Part shown: piece after piece, positions 1-9,327 of the stretch
Numbering within the stretch: position 1 is the stretch's first letter
How the letters are laid out: the number at the start of each line of letters is the position of its first letter
From: Mycobacterium sp. IS-1264
GTDB taxonomy: Bacteria; Actinomycetota; Actinomycetes; Mycobacteriales; Mycobacteriaceae
Direction of reading: 5' to 3'
Assembly: GCF_001954195.1 (NCBI RefSeq)
Contig: NZ_MBES01000085.1
Span: 1 to 48,517, forward strand
Length of the DNA: 48,517 nucleotides
Translations under genes and position numbers: made by a program
The notes under the pieces: generated by a model
The model's input: the letters and a program-made list of their open reading frames with translations, nothing else
Told to the model about the DNA's origin: nothing
Database searches by the model: none

Positions 1-1
1 C

Positions 2-826
2 GGTTACGCCCCGCCCCCGGCCGGCTACCCACCACCGCAACCCGGTTACGGTGGGGCCCCCGGCGGCCCGGCCGCGCCGCCGTTGAACGTCGGCGAGGCG
101 GTGACCTGGGCGTGGAACAAGTTCTCCCAGAACGCCGTAGCGCTCATCGTGCCCGTGGTGGTGTACGTGGTGGCGTTGGTGATCTTCGGTCTGGTTGCGG
201 GACTCCTGCCCGTGGTCTTCGGCCAGAGCACGAGCAGCACCTACACCGACCCCTACGGCAACACCGCCAGCAACGTCGCCGTCACCTACAGCGCCGCGTC
301 GTACGTCGTCCTGTTCATCGGTTACGTGCTGCTCTTCTTGACGGCGATCTACATGACCGCGGCGCTGGCGTCCGGCTGCCTGGACATCGCCGACGGAAAG
401 CCCGTGACCGTCGGAACATTCTTCAAGGTGCGCAACCTCGGCGCCGTGGTGCTCACCTCGATATTGCTCGCGATCGGCGTCATGATCGGGTCGCTCCTGT
501 GCATCATCCCCGGCCTCATCTTCGGCTTCCTCGCGATGTTCGCCATCCCGTTCGCCATCGACCGATCGCTGTCGCCGATCGACTCCATCAAGGCCAGCAT
601 CGCGACCACCAGGTCCAACATCGGCGGCGCGCTGCTGTCGTGGCTCGTGCAATACGCGGTGGTGTTGGTCGGTGAATTGCTTTGCGGGATAGGCCTTATC
701 GTCGCCTTCCCGATCGCCCAGCTCATCCAGATCTACACCTACCGCAAGCTGTCGGGTGGTCAGGTCGTTCCGGCGACCCAGCCGGGTTACCAGACGGGCC
801 CGCCGCCGGGATCACAGCCCGCATAG
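2..826 (+). CDS. Pro/Gly-rich transmembrane protein, 3' part (Rv2560-like)
   Basis: The reading frame is open from base 2, so the gene begins outside the window. The first ~27 codons in view are a Pro/Gly/Tyr-rich cytosolic-type segment (GYPPPQPGYGGAP) that runs without a break into the TTG at 83; that TTG is internal, not a start. About five hydrophobic segments follow (strong ones near 148-210, 300-370, 445-550 and 645-730), separated by a polar loop rich in Thr, Ser and Tyr. The C-terminus is again Pro/Gly-rich (GYQTGPPPGSQ). This build, an integral membrane domain between disordered proline-rich ends, matches the remembered M. tuberculosis Rv2560 product. Function is unknown. It is followed 72 bp later by the transglutaminase gene, where M. 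tuberculosis has Rv2561-Rv2565 in between. Confidence 0.8.
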   Translation, partial: GYAPPPAGYPPPQPGYGGAPGGPAAPPLNVGEAVTWAWNKFSQNAVALIVPVVVYVVALVIFGLVAGLLPVVFGQSTSSTYTDPYGNTASNVAVTYSAASYVVLFIGYVLLFLTAIYMTAALASGCLDIADGKPVTVGTFFKVRNLGAVVLTSILLAIGVMIGSLLCIIPGLIFGFLAMFAIPFAIDRSLSPIDSIKASIATTRSNIGGALLSWLVQYAVVLVGELLCGIGLIVAFPIAQLIQIYTYRKLSGGQVVPATQPGYQTGPPPGSQPA

Positions 827-898
827 CCGACGCGTCGGTTTTCGCTGCGTAGCACGCTGCGCTGCGTGGTTGCGGCCCTTGTGGTGCAATCAGCGGTG

Positions 899-3800
899 AT
901 GAGTATCAAAGTCGCGCTGGAGCACCGCACCAGCTACTCCTTTGATCGCCTGGTGCAGGTGTATCCGCACGTGGTGCGATTGCGCCCGGCGCCGCACTCC
1001 CGCACGCCCATCGAGGCCTACTCGCTGCGCGTCGAGCCGGCCGAGCACTTCATCAACTGGCAACAGGACGTGGTGGGCAACTTCCTTGCCCGGCTTGTGT
1101 TTCCGGATCCCATGCGACAGCTGACCATCACCGTCGGGCTGATCGCCGACCTCAAGGTGATCAACCCGTTCGACTTCTTCATCGAGGATTGGGCCGAGAC
1201 GTGGCCGCCCGGCGGGTTGACCTACCCCAAGCCGCTGGCCGAGGACCTCGAACCGTATCTGCGGCCCGTCGACGAGGGCGACCCGGAGGCTGGTGGGGCC
1301 TCCGGTCCCGGCGAGCTCGTGCAGGCGTGGGTGCGCAACTTCTCGGTCCCGGACGGCACCCGCACCATCGACTTCCTGGTGGCGCTCAACCGCGCGATCA
1401 ACGCCGACGTCGGCTACAGCCTGCGCATGGAACCGGGTGTGCAGACACCGGATTTGACGCTGCGCACCGGCATCGGCTCGTGCCGCGACTCGGCGTGGCT
1501 GCTCGTGTCGATCCTGCGCCAATTCGGGTTGGCCGCCCGCTTCGTGTCCGGCTATCTGGTGCAGCTGGCATCCGACGTCGAGGCGCTCGACGGACCGTCG
1601 GGCCCCGCGGCCGACTTCACCGATCTGCACGCGTGGGCCGAGGTCTACATCCCCGGCGCGGGCTGGATCGGGCTGGATCCGACGTCGGGCCTGTTCGCCG
1701 GCGAGGGCCACATCCCGTTGGCCGCCACCCCGCATCCCGCGACCGCGGCACCCATCAGCGGCGGCACCGAGATCTGCACCACGGTGCTGGAGTTCTCCAA
1801 CACCGTCACCCGCGTGCACGAAGACCCGCGCGTCACGCTGCCCTACATCGATCAGGCGTGGCAGACGATCTGCGACGTGGGCCGCCGCGTCGATGAGCGG
1901 CTGGCCGCCGCGGACGTCCGGCTGACCGTCGGCGGCGAGCCGACGTTCGTGTCGGTGGACAACCAAACCGACGAGGAGTGGACGACGGCCGCCGACGGCC
2001 CGCACAAGCGCCAGCGGGCCTCCGATCTGGCCGCGCGGCTGAAGGCGGCGTGGGCACCGACGGGGCTGATCCAGCGCGGGCAGGGCAGATGGTATCCGGG
2101 AGAACCGTTGCCGCGCTGGCAGATTGCGCTGTACTGGCGCACCGACGGCCGACCGCTGTGGACCGACGACACGCTGCTCGCCGACCCCTGGGCCGGCGAG
2201 CCGAACGGTCCGGCCGCGGACAACGAGGCGGCCTACAAGCTGCTCGCCGGGGTCGCCGAGGGACTGGGGCTGCCGCCGTCGCAGGTGCGGCCGGCTTACG
2301 AGGATCCCCTGGCGTGGCTGGCGGCCAAAGTGCGCCTGCCCGACGGCGACCCGGTGCAAGCAGGCGAAGACCTCACAGCCGACAGCGCCGCCGCCCGGGC
2401 CGCGCTGCTGGCGCGCCTGGACGAATCCACCACGTCCCCGGCGGCGTTCGTGCTGCCGCTGCACCGCCGCGACGACGGGTCGGGCTGGGCCAGCGCCGAC
2501 TGGCGGCTGCGCCGCGGCCGCATCGTGCTGCTGGAGGGCGATTCGCCGGCGGGCCTGCGGCTGCCGCTGGATTCGATCAGCTGGCGACCGCCGCGCGCGA
2601 CGTTCGACGCCGACCCCCTGTCCGCGGGCGAGCCCGCGGAGGAGTCGACGGCCGCGGTGGTCGACGACGACGCCGCGCCACCGACGGCGATGGTCGGCGA
2701 GGTCCGCGACGGGCTGCTGTACATCTTCGTGCCGCCCACCGAGGCGCTGGATCACTTCGTCGACCTCATCGCGAGGGTCGAGGCCGCGGCCGCGCAGGCC
2801 CGCTGCCCGGTGGTGATCGAGGGCTACGGCCCGCCGCCGGATCCACGGCTGGCCTCGACGACGATCACGCCCGACCCGGGCGTGATCGAGGTCAACGTCG
2901 CGCCCACCGCCAGCTTCGCCGAACAGCATCGGCAGCTGGAAACCCTGTACGAGCAGGCCCGGCTCGCCCGGCTGTCCACCGAGTCGTTCGACGTCGACGG
3001 CAGCCACGGCGGCACCGGCGGGGGCAACCACATCACGCTGGGCGGCGTCACGCCCGCGGACTCGCCGCTGCTGCGCCGCCCCGACCTGCTCGTCTCGCTG
3101 CTGACCTACTGGCAGCGACACCCGGCGCTGTCCTATCTGTTCGCCGGGCGGTTCGTCGGCACCACGTCGCAGGCGCCGCGCGTGGACGAGGGCCGCGACG
3201 AGGCGCTCTACGAACTCGAGATCGCGTTCGCCGAAATCTCCCGGCTGGCCGGACCTTTCGGGCGCAACGCGCCGCGGCCGTGGGTGACCGACCGGGCGCT
3301 GCGCCACCTGCTCACCGACATCACCGGCAACACCCACCGCGCCGAGTTCTGCATCGACAAGCTCTACAGCCCCGACAGCCCCCGCGGTCGGCTGGGCCTG
3401 CTGGAGCTGCGTGGCTTCGAGATGCCGCCGCATCTGCGCATGGCGATGGTGCAGTCGCTGCTGGTGCGCTCGCTGGTCGCGTGGTTCTGGGACGAGCCGC
3501 TGCGCGCCCCGCTGATACGCCACGGCGCCAACCTGCACGGGCTATACCTGTTGCCGCACTTCCTGATTCACGACATCGCCGATGTCGCCGCCGACCTGCG
3601 CGCGCACAGCATCGCGTTCGAGACCAGTTGGCTCGACCCGTTCACCGAATTCCGCTTCCCGCGCATCGGCACCGCCGTCTTCGACGGCGTGGAGATCGAG
3701 CTGCGCGGGGCCATCGAGCCGTGGAACACCCTCGGCGAGGAGGCCACCGCGACGGGCACCGCCCGCTACGTCGACTCGTCGGTCGAACGCATTCAGGTCC

Positions 3801-4231
3801 GCATCATCGGCGCCGACCGCGACCGTTATGTGGTGACGTGCAACGGTTATCCGCTGCCGTTGCTGGCGACCGACAACCCCGGCATCCACGTGGGCGGGGT
3901 GCGGTTCAAGGCGTGGCAGCCGCCCAGCGCCCTGCACCCGACGCTCACCACCGACGTGCCGCTGCGGTTCGAGCTGGTCGATCTCGCCACCGGGACGTCG
4001 CGCGGCGGGTGCACCTACCACGTCGCGCATCCCGGTGGCCGCGCCTACGACGAGCCGCCCGTCAACGCCGTCGAGGCCGAGTCGCGGCGCGCCCGCCGCT
4101 TCGAGGCCACCGGCTTCACCCCGGGCAAGCTCGACCTGTCCGCCATCCGGGAGAAGCAGGCCCGAATATTCACCGACATCGGCGCGCCGGGCATCCTTGA
4201 CCTGCGGCGCGTGCGTAGCGTTCAGCAGTAA
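899..4231 (+). CDS. Transglutaminase-like protein with C-terminal DUF2126 domain (Rv2566-like)
   Basis: A 1110-residue cytosolic protein. Residues ~1-90 look like the bacterial transglutaminase N-terminal domain (MSIKVALEHRTSY start). A papain-like transglutaminase core follows with a complete putative triad: Cys195 in GSCRDSAW, His244 in DLHAWAEVY and Asp260 in GLDPTSG. From ~340 on, starting at LTVGGEPTFVSVD, it is the large DUF2126 region. I chose the ATG at 899 because the family begins MSIKVALEH; an in-frame GTG at 866 would add 11 residues. The stop overlaps the ATG of the next gene by one base (taATG), so the pair is translationally coupled. Families of this kind sit with alpha-E and permuted ATP-grasp proteins and are predicted to form or cleave peptide/isopeptide bonds; the substrate is unknown. 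Confidence 0.9.
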   Translation: MSIKVALEHRTSYSFDRLVQVYPHVVRLRPAPHSRTPIEAYSLRVEPAEHFINWQQDVVGNFLARLVFPDPMRQLTITVGLIADLKVINPFDFFIEDWAETWPPGGLTYPKPLAEDLEPYLRPVDEGDPEAGGASGPGELVQAWVRNFSVPDGTRTIDFLVALNRAINADVGYSLRMEPGVQTPDLTLRTGIGSCRDSAWLLVSILRQFGLAARFVSGYLVQLASDVEALDGPSGPAADFTDLHAWAEVYIPGAGWIGLDPTSGLFAGEGHIPLAATPHPATAAPISGGTEICTTVLEFSNTVTRVHEDPRVTLPYIDQAWQTICDVGRRVDERLAAADVRLTVGGEPTFVSVDNQTDEEWTTAADGPHKRQRASDLAARLKAAWAPTGLIQRGQGRWYPGEPLPRWQIALYWRTDGRPLWTDDTLLADPWAGEPNGPAADNEAAYKLLAGVAEGLGLPPSQVRPAYEDPLAWLAAKVRLPDGDPVQAGEDLTADSAAARAALLARLDESTTSPAAFVLPLHRRDDGSGWASADWRLRRGRIVLLEGDSPAGLRLPLDSISWRPPRATFDADPLSAGEPAEESTAAVVDDDAAPPTAMVGEVRDGLLYIFVPPTEALDHFVDLIARVEAAAAQARCPVVIEGYGPPPDPRLASTTITPDPGVIEVNVAPTASFAEQHRQLETLYEQARLARLSTESFDVDGSHGGTGGGNHITLGGVTPADSPLLRRPDLLVSLLTYWQRHPALSYLFAGRFVGTTSQAPRVDEGRDEALYELEIAFAEISRLAGPFGRNAPRPWVTDRALRHLLTDITGNTHRAEFCIDKLYSPDSPRGRLGLLELRGFEMPPHLRMAMVQSLLVRSLVAWFWDEPLRAPLIRHGANLHGLYLLPHFLIHDIADVAADLRAHSIAFETSWLDPFTEFRFPRIGTAVFDGVEIELRGAIEPWNTLGEEATATGTARYVDSSVERIQVRIIGADRDRYVVTCNGYPLPLLATDNPGIHVGGVRFKAWQPPSALHPTLTTDVPLRFELVDLATGTSRGGCTYHVAHPGGRAYDEPPVNAVEAESRRARRFEATGFTPGKLDLSAIREKQARIFTDIGAPGILDLRRVRSVQQ

Positions 4232-6864
4232 TGGCATCCCCGGATTCCCTTGCGGTTCCTGCGGACCGCTACGACGCCGACCGGCTGCTGGCCGGGTATC
4301 AGACCGCGCGGGCGCAGGAAGCGCTATTCGATCTGCGGCACGGTCCGGGGATCGGTTACGACGAATTCGTCGACAACGACGGCAACGTGCGCCCGGCCTG
4401 GGCCGAGTTGGCCGATACCGTCGCCGAGTGCGGGCGGGCCGGGCTAAACCAGCTGCGGTCGCTGGTGCACAGCCTGATCGACAACGACGGCATTACCTAC
4501 ACCGAGGTCGATTCCGGCCGCGACGGCCACGGCGTGGAGCCCAGACCCTGGAGCCTGGACACGCTGCCCATCGTGATCTCCGCGGCCGACTGGGAGGTGC
4601 TAGAGGCCGGGCTCGTGCAGCGCTCGCGCCTGCTGGATGCCGTGCTCGCGGATCTCTACGGGCCCCGCAGCCTGCTCACCGACGAGGTGATTCCGCCGGA
4701 GCTGGTGTTCGCCCATCCCGGCTACGTGCGCAGCGCCACCGGAATCGAAGTGCCCGGGCACCACCAGCTTTTCATGCACGCCTGCGATGTCAGCCGGCTT
4801 GCCGAGGGCAGCTTTCAGGTCAACGCCGACTGGACGCAGGCCCCGTCGGGCGCCGGCTACGCGCTGGCCGACCGGCGCGTCATCGCGCACGCCATTCCCG
4901 ACCTCTACGAGCGGATCGCGCCGCGACCGACCACCCCGTTCGCGCAGGCGCTGCGGCTGGCGCTGATCGATGCGGCGCCCGACGTCGCCCAGGACCCGGT
5001 GGTGGTGGTGCTGTCGCCGGGCATCTACTCGGAGACGGCTTTTGATCAGGCGTATCTGGCGACGCTGCTGGGCTTTCCGCTGGTGGAAAGTGCCGATTTG
5101 GTGGTGCGCGACGGCAAGCTGTGGATGCGCTCGCTGGGCACGCTCAAACAGGTCGACGTGGTGCTTCGCCGCGTCGACGCCGTCTACGCCGACCCGCTGG
5201 ACCTACGCGCGGACTCGCGGCTGGGCGTCGTCGGTTTGGTGGAGGCCCAGCACCGCGGCACGGTGACCGTGGTCAACACCCTGGGCAGCGGCATCCTGGA
5301 AAGCCCTGGGCTACTGCGCTTTCTACCTGACCTGGCCGAGCGGCTGCTCGGCGAACCCCCGCTGCTGGGGACCGCACCGCTGTACTGGGGCGGCATCGCG
5401 AGCGAACGCTCGCACCTGCTGGCCAATCTCTCGTCGCTGCTGATCAAGTCCACGGTCGGCGGGAAAACCCTTGTCGGGCCGACACTTTCGTCGACCCAGC
5501 TCACCGAGTTGGCGGCCAGGATCGAGGACATGCCCTGGCACTGGGTCGGCCAGGAGCTGCCGCAGTTCTCGTCGGCGCCGACCGATCATTCCGGCGAGTT
5601 GTCGTCGGCCGGTATCGGCATGCGGTTGTTCACCGTCGCCCAGCGCAGCGGCTACGCGCCGATGGTCGGCGGCGTCGGCTATGTACTGGCACCCGGGCCC
5701 GCCGCGTACACGCTGAAAACCGTTGCGGCAAAAGACGTCTGGGTACGCCCAACCGAGCGGGCCCGCGCCGAGGCCATCACGCTGCCCGTGGTCGAGCCAC
5801 CGGTGAAGACCGCCGCCGGTACCTGGGCGGTCAGCTCGCCGCGTGTGCTGTCCGACCTGTTCTGGATGGGACGCTACGGCGAGCGGGCGGAGAACATGGC
5901 CCGGTTGCTGATCGTCGCCCGCGACCGCTTCCACGTCTACCGGCTCCAGCAGGACACCGAGGAAAGCCTGTGTGTCCCAGTGCTGATGGCCGCGCTGGGC
6001 CGCATCACCGGGACCGACACCGGCGCCGACCACGACCACGCGGAGATGATCGCCATCGCCCCCTCGACGCTGTGGTCCTTGACGGTGGACCCCGACCGGC
6101 CGGGGTCGCTGGTCCAGTCGGTGGAGGGGCTCGCGCTGGCCGCCAGGGCGGTGCGCGACCAGCTGTCCAACGACACGTGGATGGTGCTGGCCGGCGTGGA
6201 GCGCGCGCTGGCCCACCGGGCCGATCCGCCGCAGTCGCTCGCCCGGGCCGACGGCCTGCTCGCCTCGGCGCATTCGCAGACGCTGGCCGGGATGCTGACG
6301 CTGGCGGGGATCGCCGGCGAGTCGATGGTGCGCGACGTGGGTTGGACGATGATGGACATCGGCAAACGCATCGAACGGGGCCTCTGGCTGACCGCGTTGC
6401 TGGGTGCCACGATGACCACCGTGCGCGGCGCCGCCGCCGAGCAGGCCGTCATCGAGGCCACGCTGGTGGCGTGCGAGTCGTCCGTGATCTACCGGCGCCG
6501 CACGGTCGGCAAGGTCAGTGTCGCCGCGATGACCGAGCTGATGCTGTTCGACGCGCAAAACCCGCGATCGCTGCTGTATCAGGTGGAGCGGCTGCGGGCC
6601 GACCTCAAGGACTTGCCCGGCTCGTCGGGATCGTCGCGACCGGAGCGGCTGGTCGACGAGATCGGGACGCGGCTGCGCCGGTCGCATCCCGACGAGCTGG
6701 ACGAGGTCACCGACGGCCGCCGCGCGCAGCTGGCGGATCTGCTCGCTGCCATCCAAGCCGAGTTGCGCGATCTGGCCGAGGCGATCACCGAAACACAGCT
6801 GGCACTGCCGGTCGCCATGCGGCCGCTGTGGGGCGGCGACGAACGCCGCGTGATGCCCGCCTAG
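4231..6864 (+). CDS. Circularly permuted ATP-grasp plus alpha-E domain protein (Rv2567-like)
   Basis: An 877-residue two-domain protein. Residues ~1-520 match the circularly permuted ATP-grasp type 2 family (formerly DUF404/DUF407), with the typical N-terminal segment (FDNDG-like VDNDGNVRPAW) and the GGVGYV motif near 480. Residues ~533-877, beginning VSSPRVLSDLFWMGRYGERAEN, form the helical alpha-E (DUF403) domain. In many bacteria these are two neighbouring genes; here they are fused. ATP-grasp enzymes join a carboxylate to an amine at the cost of ATP, so a peptide ligase role is the usual prediction, with alpha-E as its partner. It overlaps the upstream transglutaminase stop by one base. 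It ends 7 bp from the convergent peptidase gene. Confidence 0.88.
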   Translation: MASPDSLAVPADRYDADRLLAGYQTARAQEALFDLRHGPGIGYDEFVDNDGNVRPAWAELADTVAECGRAGLNQLRSLVHSLIDNDGITYTEVDSGRDGHGVEPRPWSLDTLPIVISAADWEVLEAGLVQRSRLLDAVLADLYGPRSLLTDEVIPPELVFAHPGYVRSATGIEVPGHHQLFMHACDVSRLAEGSFQVNADWTQAPSGAGYALADRRVIAHAIPDLYERIAPRPTTPFAQALRLALIDAAPDVAQDPVVVVLSPGIYSETAFDQAYLATLLGFPLVESADLVVRDGKLWMRSLGTLKQVDVVLRRVDAVYADPLDLRADSRLGVVGLVEAQHRGTVTVVNTLGSGILESPGLLRFLPDLAERLLGEPPLLGTAPLYWGGIASERSHLLANLSSLLIKSTVGGKTLVGPTLSSTQLTELAARIEDMPWHWVGQELPQFSSAPTDHSGELSSAGIGMRLFTVAQRSGYAPMVGGVGYVLAPGPAAYTLKTVAAKDVWVRPTERARAEAITLPVVEPPVKTAAGTWAVSSPRVLSDLFWMGRYGERAENMARLLIVARDRFHVYRLQQDTEESLCVPVLMAALGRITGTDTGADHDHAEMIAIAPSTLWSLTVDPDRPGSLVQSVEGLALAARAVRDQLSNDTWMVLAGVERALAHRADPPQSLARADGLLASAHSQTLAGMLTLAGIAGESMVRDVGWTMMDIGKRIERGLWLTALLGATMTTVRGAAAEQAVIEATLVACESSVIYRRRTVGKVSVAAMTELMLFDAQNPRSLLYQVERLRADLKDLPGSSGSSRPERLVDEIGTRLRRSHPDELDEVTDGRRAQLADLLAAIQAELRDLAEAITETQLALPVAMRPLWGGDERRVMPA

Positions 6865-6871
6865 CCGGCAG

Positions 6872-7927
6872 CTAAGCGCTGACGGCCGTGGGCCCCTTCG
6901 AATCCGAGGTCACCTGGTCGATGACCGTGTGGATGAACCGCATCTTCTCCAGGACGGCCGCGGGCAGCACGAAGGGATACAGGTCGTCGTGGCCCATCGA
7001 ACGGTTCACCATGTTCAGCGACCACGACAACGGCAGCCACATCTCGATGATGTTGGGAAATGCGCTGGGGCCCAAGGCCGGCCGGTCGAACGTCGCCGAT
7101 GCCGGCGCCAGGCCGCACCACGCGCAGGTGTCCAGCGTGTCGCGGATGTGCAGGTAGTGGGCGAAGGTCTCGGCCCAATCCTCGGCGGGGTGCATGGTCG
7201 CATACGACGACACGAAGCTCTCCTGCCAACCCTGCGGCGCGCCCTCGCTGTAATGCCGATCCAGCGCCTCCTGATAGTCGGCGTCCGGGTCGCCGAACAG
7301 CTCGTTGAATCGCGTCACGTAATCGCTCGACGGGGTTATCAGCCGGTAGAAGTAGTAATGCCCGACCTCGTGCCGGAAGTGGCCGAGCAGGGTCCGGTAC
7401 GGCTCTTCCATCTCGACCCGCAGCTGTTCGCGATGGACGTCGTCGCCCTCGGCCAAATCCAGTGTGATGACGCCGTTGTCGTGGCCGGTCATCACCTTTT
7501 CGTGCGCGCTGGACAGCAGGCGAAAGCCCAAGCCGTAGTCGGGATCCCGGTCGCGCCCGACTATCGGCAACTTCAACTCGGACAGCTCGGCGACCAGCCG
7601 CCGCTTGGCCGCCTCGGCCCGGGCGAACGCGGCCAGCCCGTCGGCGTCGTTGTCGTTGGGCCGTTCCAGCGTCAGCGCGCACGATGCGCACAGTCCGCCG
7701 GGGTCGTTGACGGAAACCAACCAATTGCATTCGGCGAGATGGCGATTGGCGCACAGTTCGTACTCGCTGGCGCAGACGAAGCCGGGCTTGTCGCCTTCCT
7801 CACCTGTGGTGATCACCAGCAGGGCCATGTTCTCGAGCGAAAACCCCAGCGCGCTGCCACACGCCAGGCAGGTGGAGTTCTCGAACGTCAGACGCTGGCC
7901 GCAGTTGGGGCAGTGGAAGTCACGCAT
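6872..7927 (-). CDS. Zinc-ribbon, HExxH putative zinc metallopeptidase (Rv2568c-like)
   Basis: A 351-residue soluble protein. The N-terminus carries a zinc ribbon (CPNCGQRL, then CLACGS) and a further Cys pair lies in GLCASCA. The middle holds a metallopeptidase signature, HEVGH (His186, Glu187, His190), in a helix reading GHFRHEVGHYYFYRL. This agrees with the family of putative zinc-binding metallopeptidases with N-terminal zinc ribbon. I use the ATG at 7927 (MRDFHCPNCG), which overlaps the upstream transglutaminase stop by 8 bp; an in-frame ATG at 7939 is possible. It is the second gene of a minus-strand pair and converges on the ATP-grasp/alpha-E gene. The neighbourhood suggests it cleaves, or removes, whatever the ATP-grasp enzyme makes; that is inference. 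Confidence 0.8.
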   Translation of the reverse strand: MRDFHCPNCGQRLTFENSTCLACGSALGFSLENMALLVITTGEEGDKPGFVCASEYELCANRHLAECNWLVSVNDPGGLCASCALTLERPNDNDADGLAAFARAEAAKRRLVAELSELKLPIVGRDRDPDYGLGFRLLSSAHEKVMTGHDNGVITLDLAEGDDVHREQLRVEMEEPYRTLLGHFRHEVGHYYFYRLITPSSDYVTRFNELFGDPDADYQEALDRHYSEGAPQGWQESFVSSYATMHPAEDWAETFAHYLHIRDTLDTCAWCGLAPASATFDRPALGPSAFPNIIEMWLPLSWSLNMVNRSMGHDDLYPFVLPAAVLEKMRFIHTVIDQVTSDSKGPTAVSA

Positions 7928-8861
7928 CCAGCACATCACCCTCGAACGGCACCACGTCCACGGCGACGTCGATCACGCTGTTCTCCGCATCCGTGTAGAT
8001 GATGCCCCGCAGCGGCGGCACATCCGCGTAGTCGCGGCCGCGCCCGACGACGATGTAGCGCTGGTCGACCATCTGGTCGTTGGTGGGATCGAGGCCCAGC
8101 CACTCGTACTGGCCGGGCTCCCGCGGGGTCCATACCGAGGCCCAGGCATGGGTGGCGTCGATACCGATCATTCGGTCCTTTCCCGGCGGCGGGTCGGTGG
8201 CCAGATACCCGGACACGTAGCACGCCGCCAGACCATTGGCTCGCAGACAGGCGATCGCCAGCCTCGCGAAGTCTTGGCATACCCCCTCCCGGGCCGCCAG
8301 AACCTCGCCGACCCCGGTGGAAATCGTCGTGGAGCCCGATCGGTAGGTGAAGTCGGTGAAGATCCGGGACGCGAGGTCGCGCAACACCTCCACCAGCGGG
8401 CGCCCGGGCGCGAAGCTGGGGGCCGCGTATTCGCGCACGGCGTCGGTGATCTCGGGCGGATCGAGGTCCAGAGTGAACTCGGTCGCCAGCGCCCCGCGGG
8501 GTCCGGCCGGCCGGGCTTCCTCCCAGGGCGCCACGGCCGGCCCGCTGGTGTAGGTCTCGGCGGGCAGCGGATACACGTCGACGATCGAGTCGCTGGTGAT
8601 CGTGAGGGTGCGATGCGGCTCGGTGACGTGGAAAAAGGAACTGATGTTGCCGTAGGCATCGAGGCTGGTGGAGATGTCGGCGGGGGCCGGCTCGATATCC
8701 AGCCGGTGCGCGATGCAGCGCTGCCGCAGTGAATCCCGCGGGGTGAGAAAACCGCGGCCGTAGGAGCTGGTCACCGTGTCGGAGTAGCGGTACTCGGTGC
8801 GATGGGTGACGCGATGGCGGCGGGTGACCGCGGCCTGCACCTCAGACGCTTCCGAAGACAA
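7920..8861 (-). CDS. Transglutaminase-like protein (Rv2569c-like)
   Basis: A 313-residue protein with an N-terminal beta-rich transglutaminase N domain (RVTHRTEYRYSDTVTSSYG) followed by the core, with the triad Cys195 (GVCQDFARLA), His238 (ATHAWASVW) and Asp258 (GLDPTND). The start is decided by a strong AGGAGG at about 8868-8873 (minus strand), six bases from a TTG at 8861; the family's usual length of about 314 residues agrees, while in-frame upstream codons would add an unlikely Trp/Cys-rich tail. It is coupled to the peptidase gene by an 8-bp overlap. With the 899-4231 gene it makes two transglutaminase-fold proteins within 8 kb; the long one carries DUF2126, this one does not. Confidence 0.88.
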   Translation of the reverse strand: MSSEASEVQAAVTRRHRVTHRTEYRYSDTVTSSYGRGFLTPRDSLRQRCIAHRLDIEPAPADISTSLDAYGNISSFFHVTEPHRTLTITSDSIVDVYPLPAETYTSGPAVAPWEEARPAGPRGALATEFTLDLDPPEITDAVREYAAPSFAPGRPLVEVLRDLASRIFTDFTYRSGSTTISTGVGEVLAAREGVCQDFARLAIACLRANGLAACYVSGYLATDPPPGKDRMIGIDATHAWASVWTPREPGQYEWLGLDPTNDQMVDQRYIVVGRGRDYADVPPLRGIIYTDAENSVIDVAVDVVPFEGDVLDA

Positions 8862-8930
8862 CCCGCCACCTCCTAGCAATCGATTGCCAATACGGCACCA
8901 TCCGCACCATATCCGGCGCACAATCGTGGT

Positions 8931-9320
8931 GTGGCCACGTGGGACGACGTCGCCCGCATCGTTAGCGAGCTACCGCTGACCTCCGAGCAGTCACCGCACG
9001 ACTGGCGGGTCGGCAAGAAATTGCTGGCGTGGGAGCGTCCGCTGCGCCCCTCGGACCGCGAGGCGCTGGCGGCAAGCGGCGTGGAGCCACCCGAGGGCGA
9101 CATTCTCGGCGTCCGGGTGTCCGACGAGGGCGTCAAATTCGCGTTGATCGCCGACGAGCCGGCCATCTACTTCACCACCCCGCATTTCGACGGCTATCCG
9201 GCGGTGCTGGTCAGACTGGCCGAGATCGAGGCCCGCGGCCTCGAGGAGCTGATCACCGAGGCCTGGCTGACCCAGGCGCCCAAGAAACTTGTCGAGGAGT
9301 TCCTGACCGGCTCCTTCTGA
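8931..9320 (+). CDS. MmcQ/YjbR family protein (Rv2570-like)
   Basis: A 129-residue single-domain protein of the MmcQ/YjbR family (double-wing DNA-binding-like fold). The conserved segments WRVGKKLLAWERPL, GVRVSDEGVKFALI and FTTPHFDGYPAVLVRL are visible. No biochemical role is established for the family. The GTG at 8931 has no Shine-Dalgarno sequence; a -10-like CACAAT (8919-8924) ends six bases before it, so a leaderless transcript is possible. It is divergent from the transglutaminase gene (69 bp apart) and converges with the FUSC gene (7 bp apart). Confidence 0.85.
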   Translation: MATWDDVARIVSELPLTSEQSPHDWRVGKKLLAWERPLRPSDREALAASGVEPPEGDILGVRVSDEGVKFALIADEPAIYFTTPHFDGYPAVLVRLAEIEARGLEELITEAWLTQAPKKLVEEFLTGSF

Positions 9321-9327
9321 GCCCGGG

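Noticed and set aside
83..826. A complete gene starting at TTG 83
   Set aside because: The frame is open to base 2 with coherent Pro/Gly/Tyr-rich coding sequence, so the TTG is internal and the gene is cut by the window edge.
890..3538. An 882-codon open frame on the minus strand inside the DUF2126 gene
   Set aside because: It is rich in Arg, Gly and Gln with no recognisable domain, as expected for the complement of GC-rich coding DNA; the plus-strand protein has a full catalytic triad.
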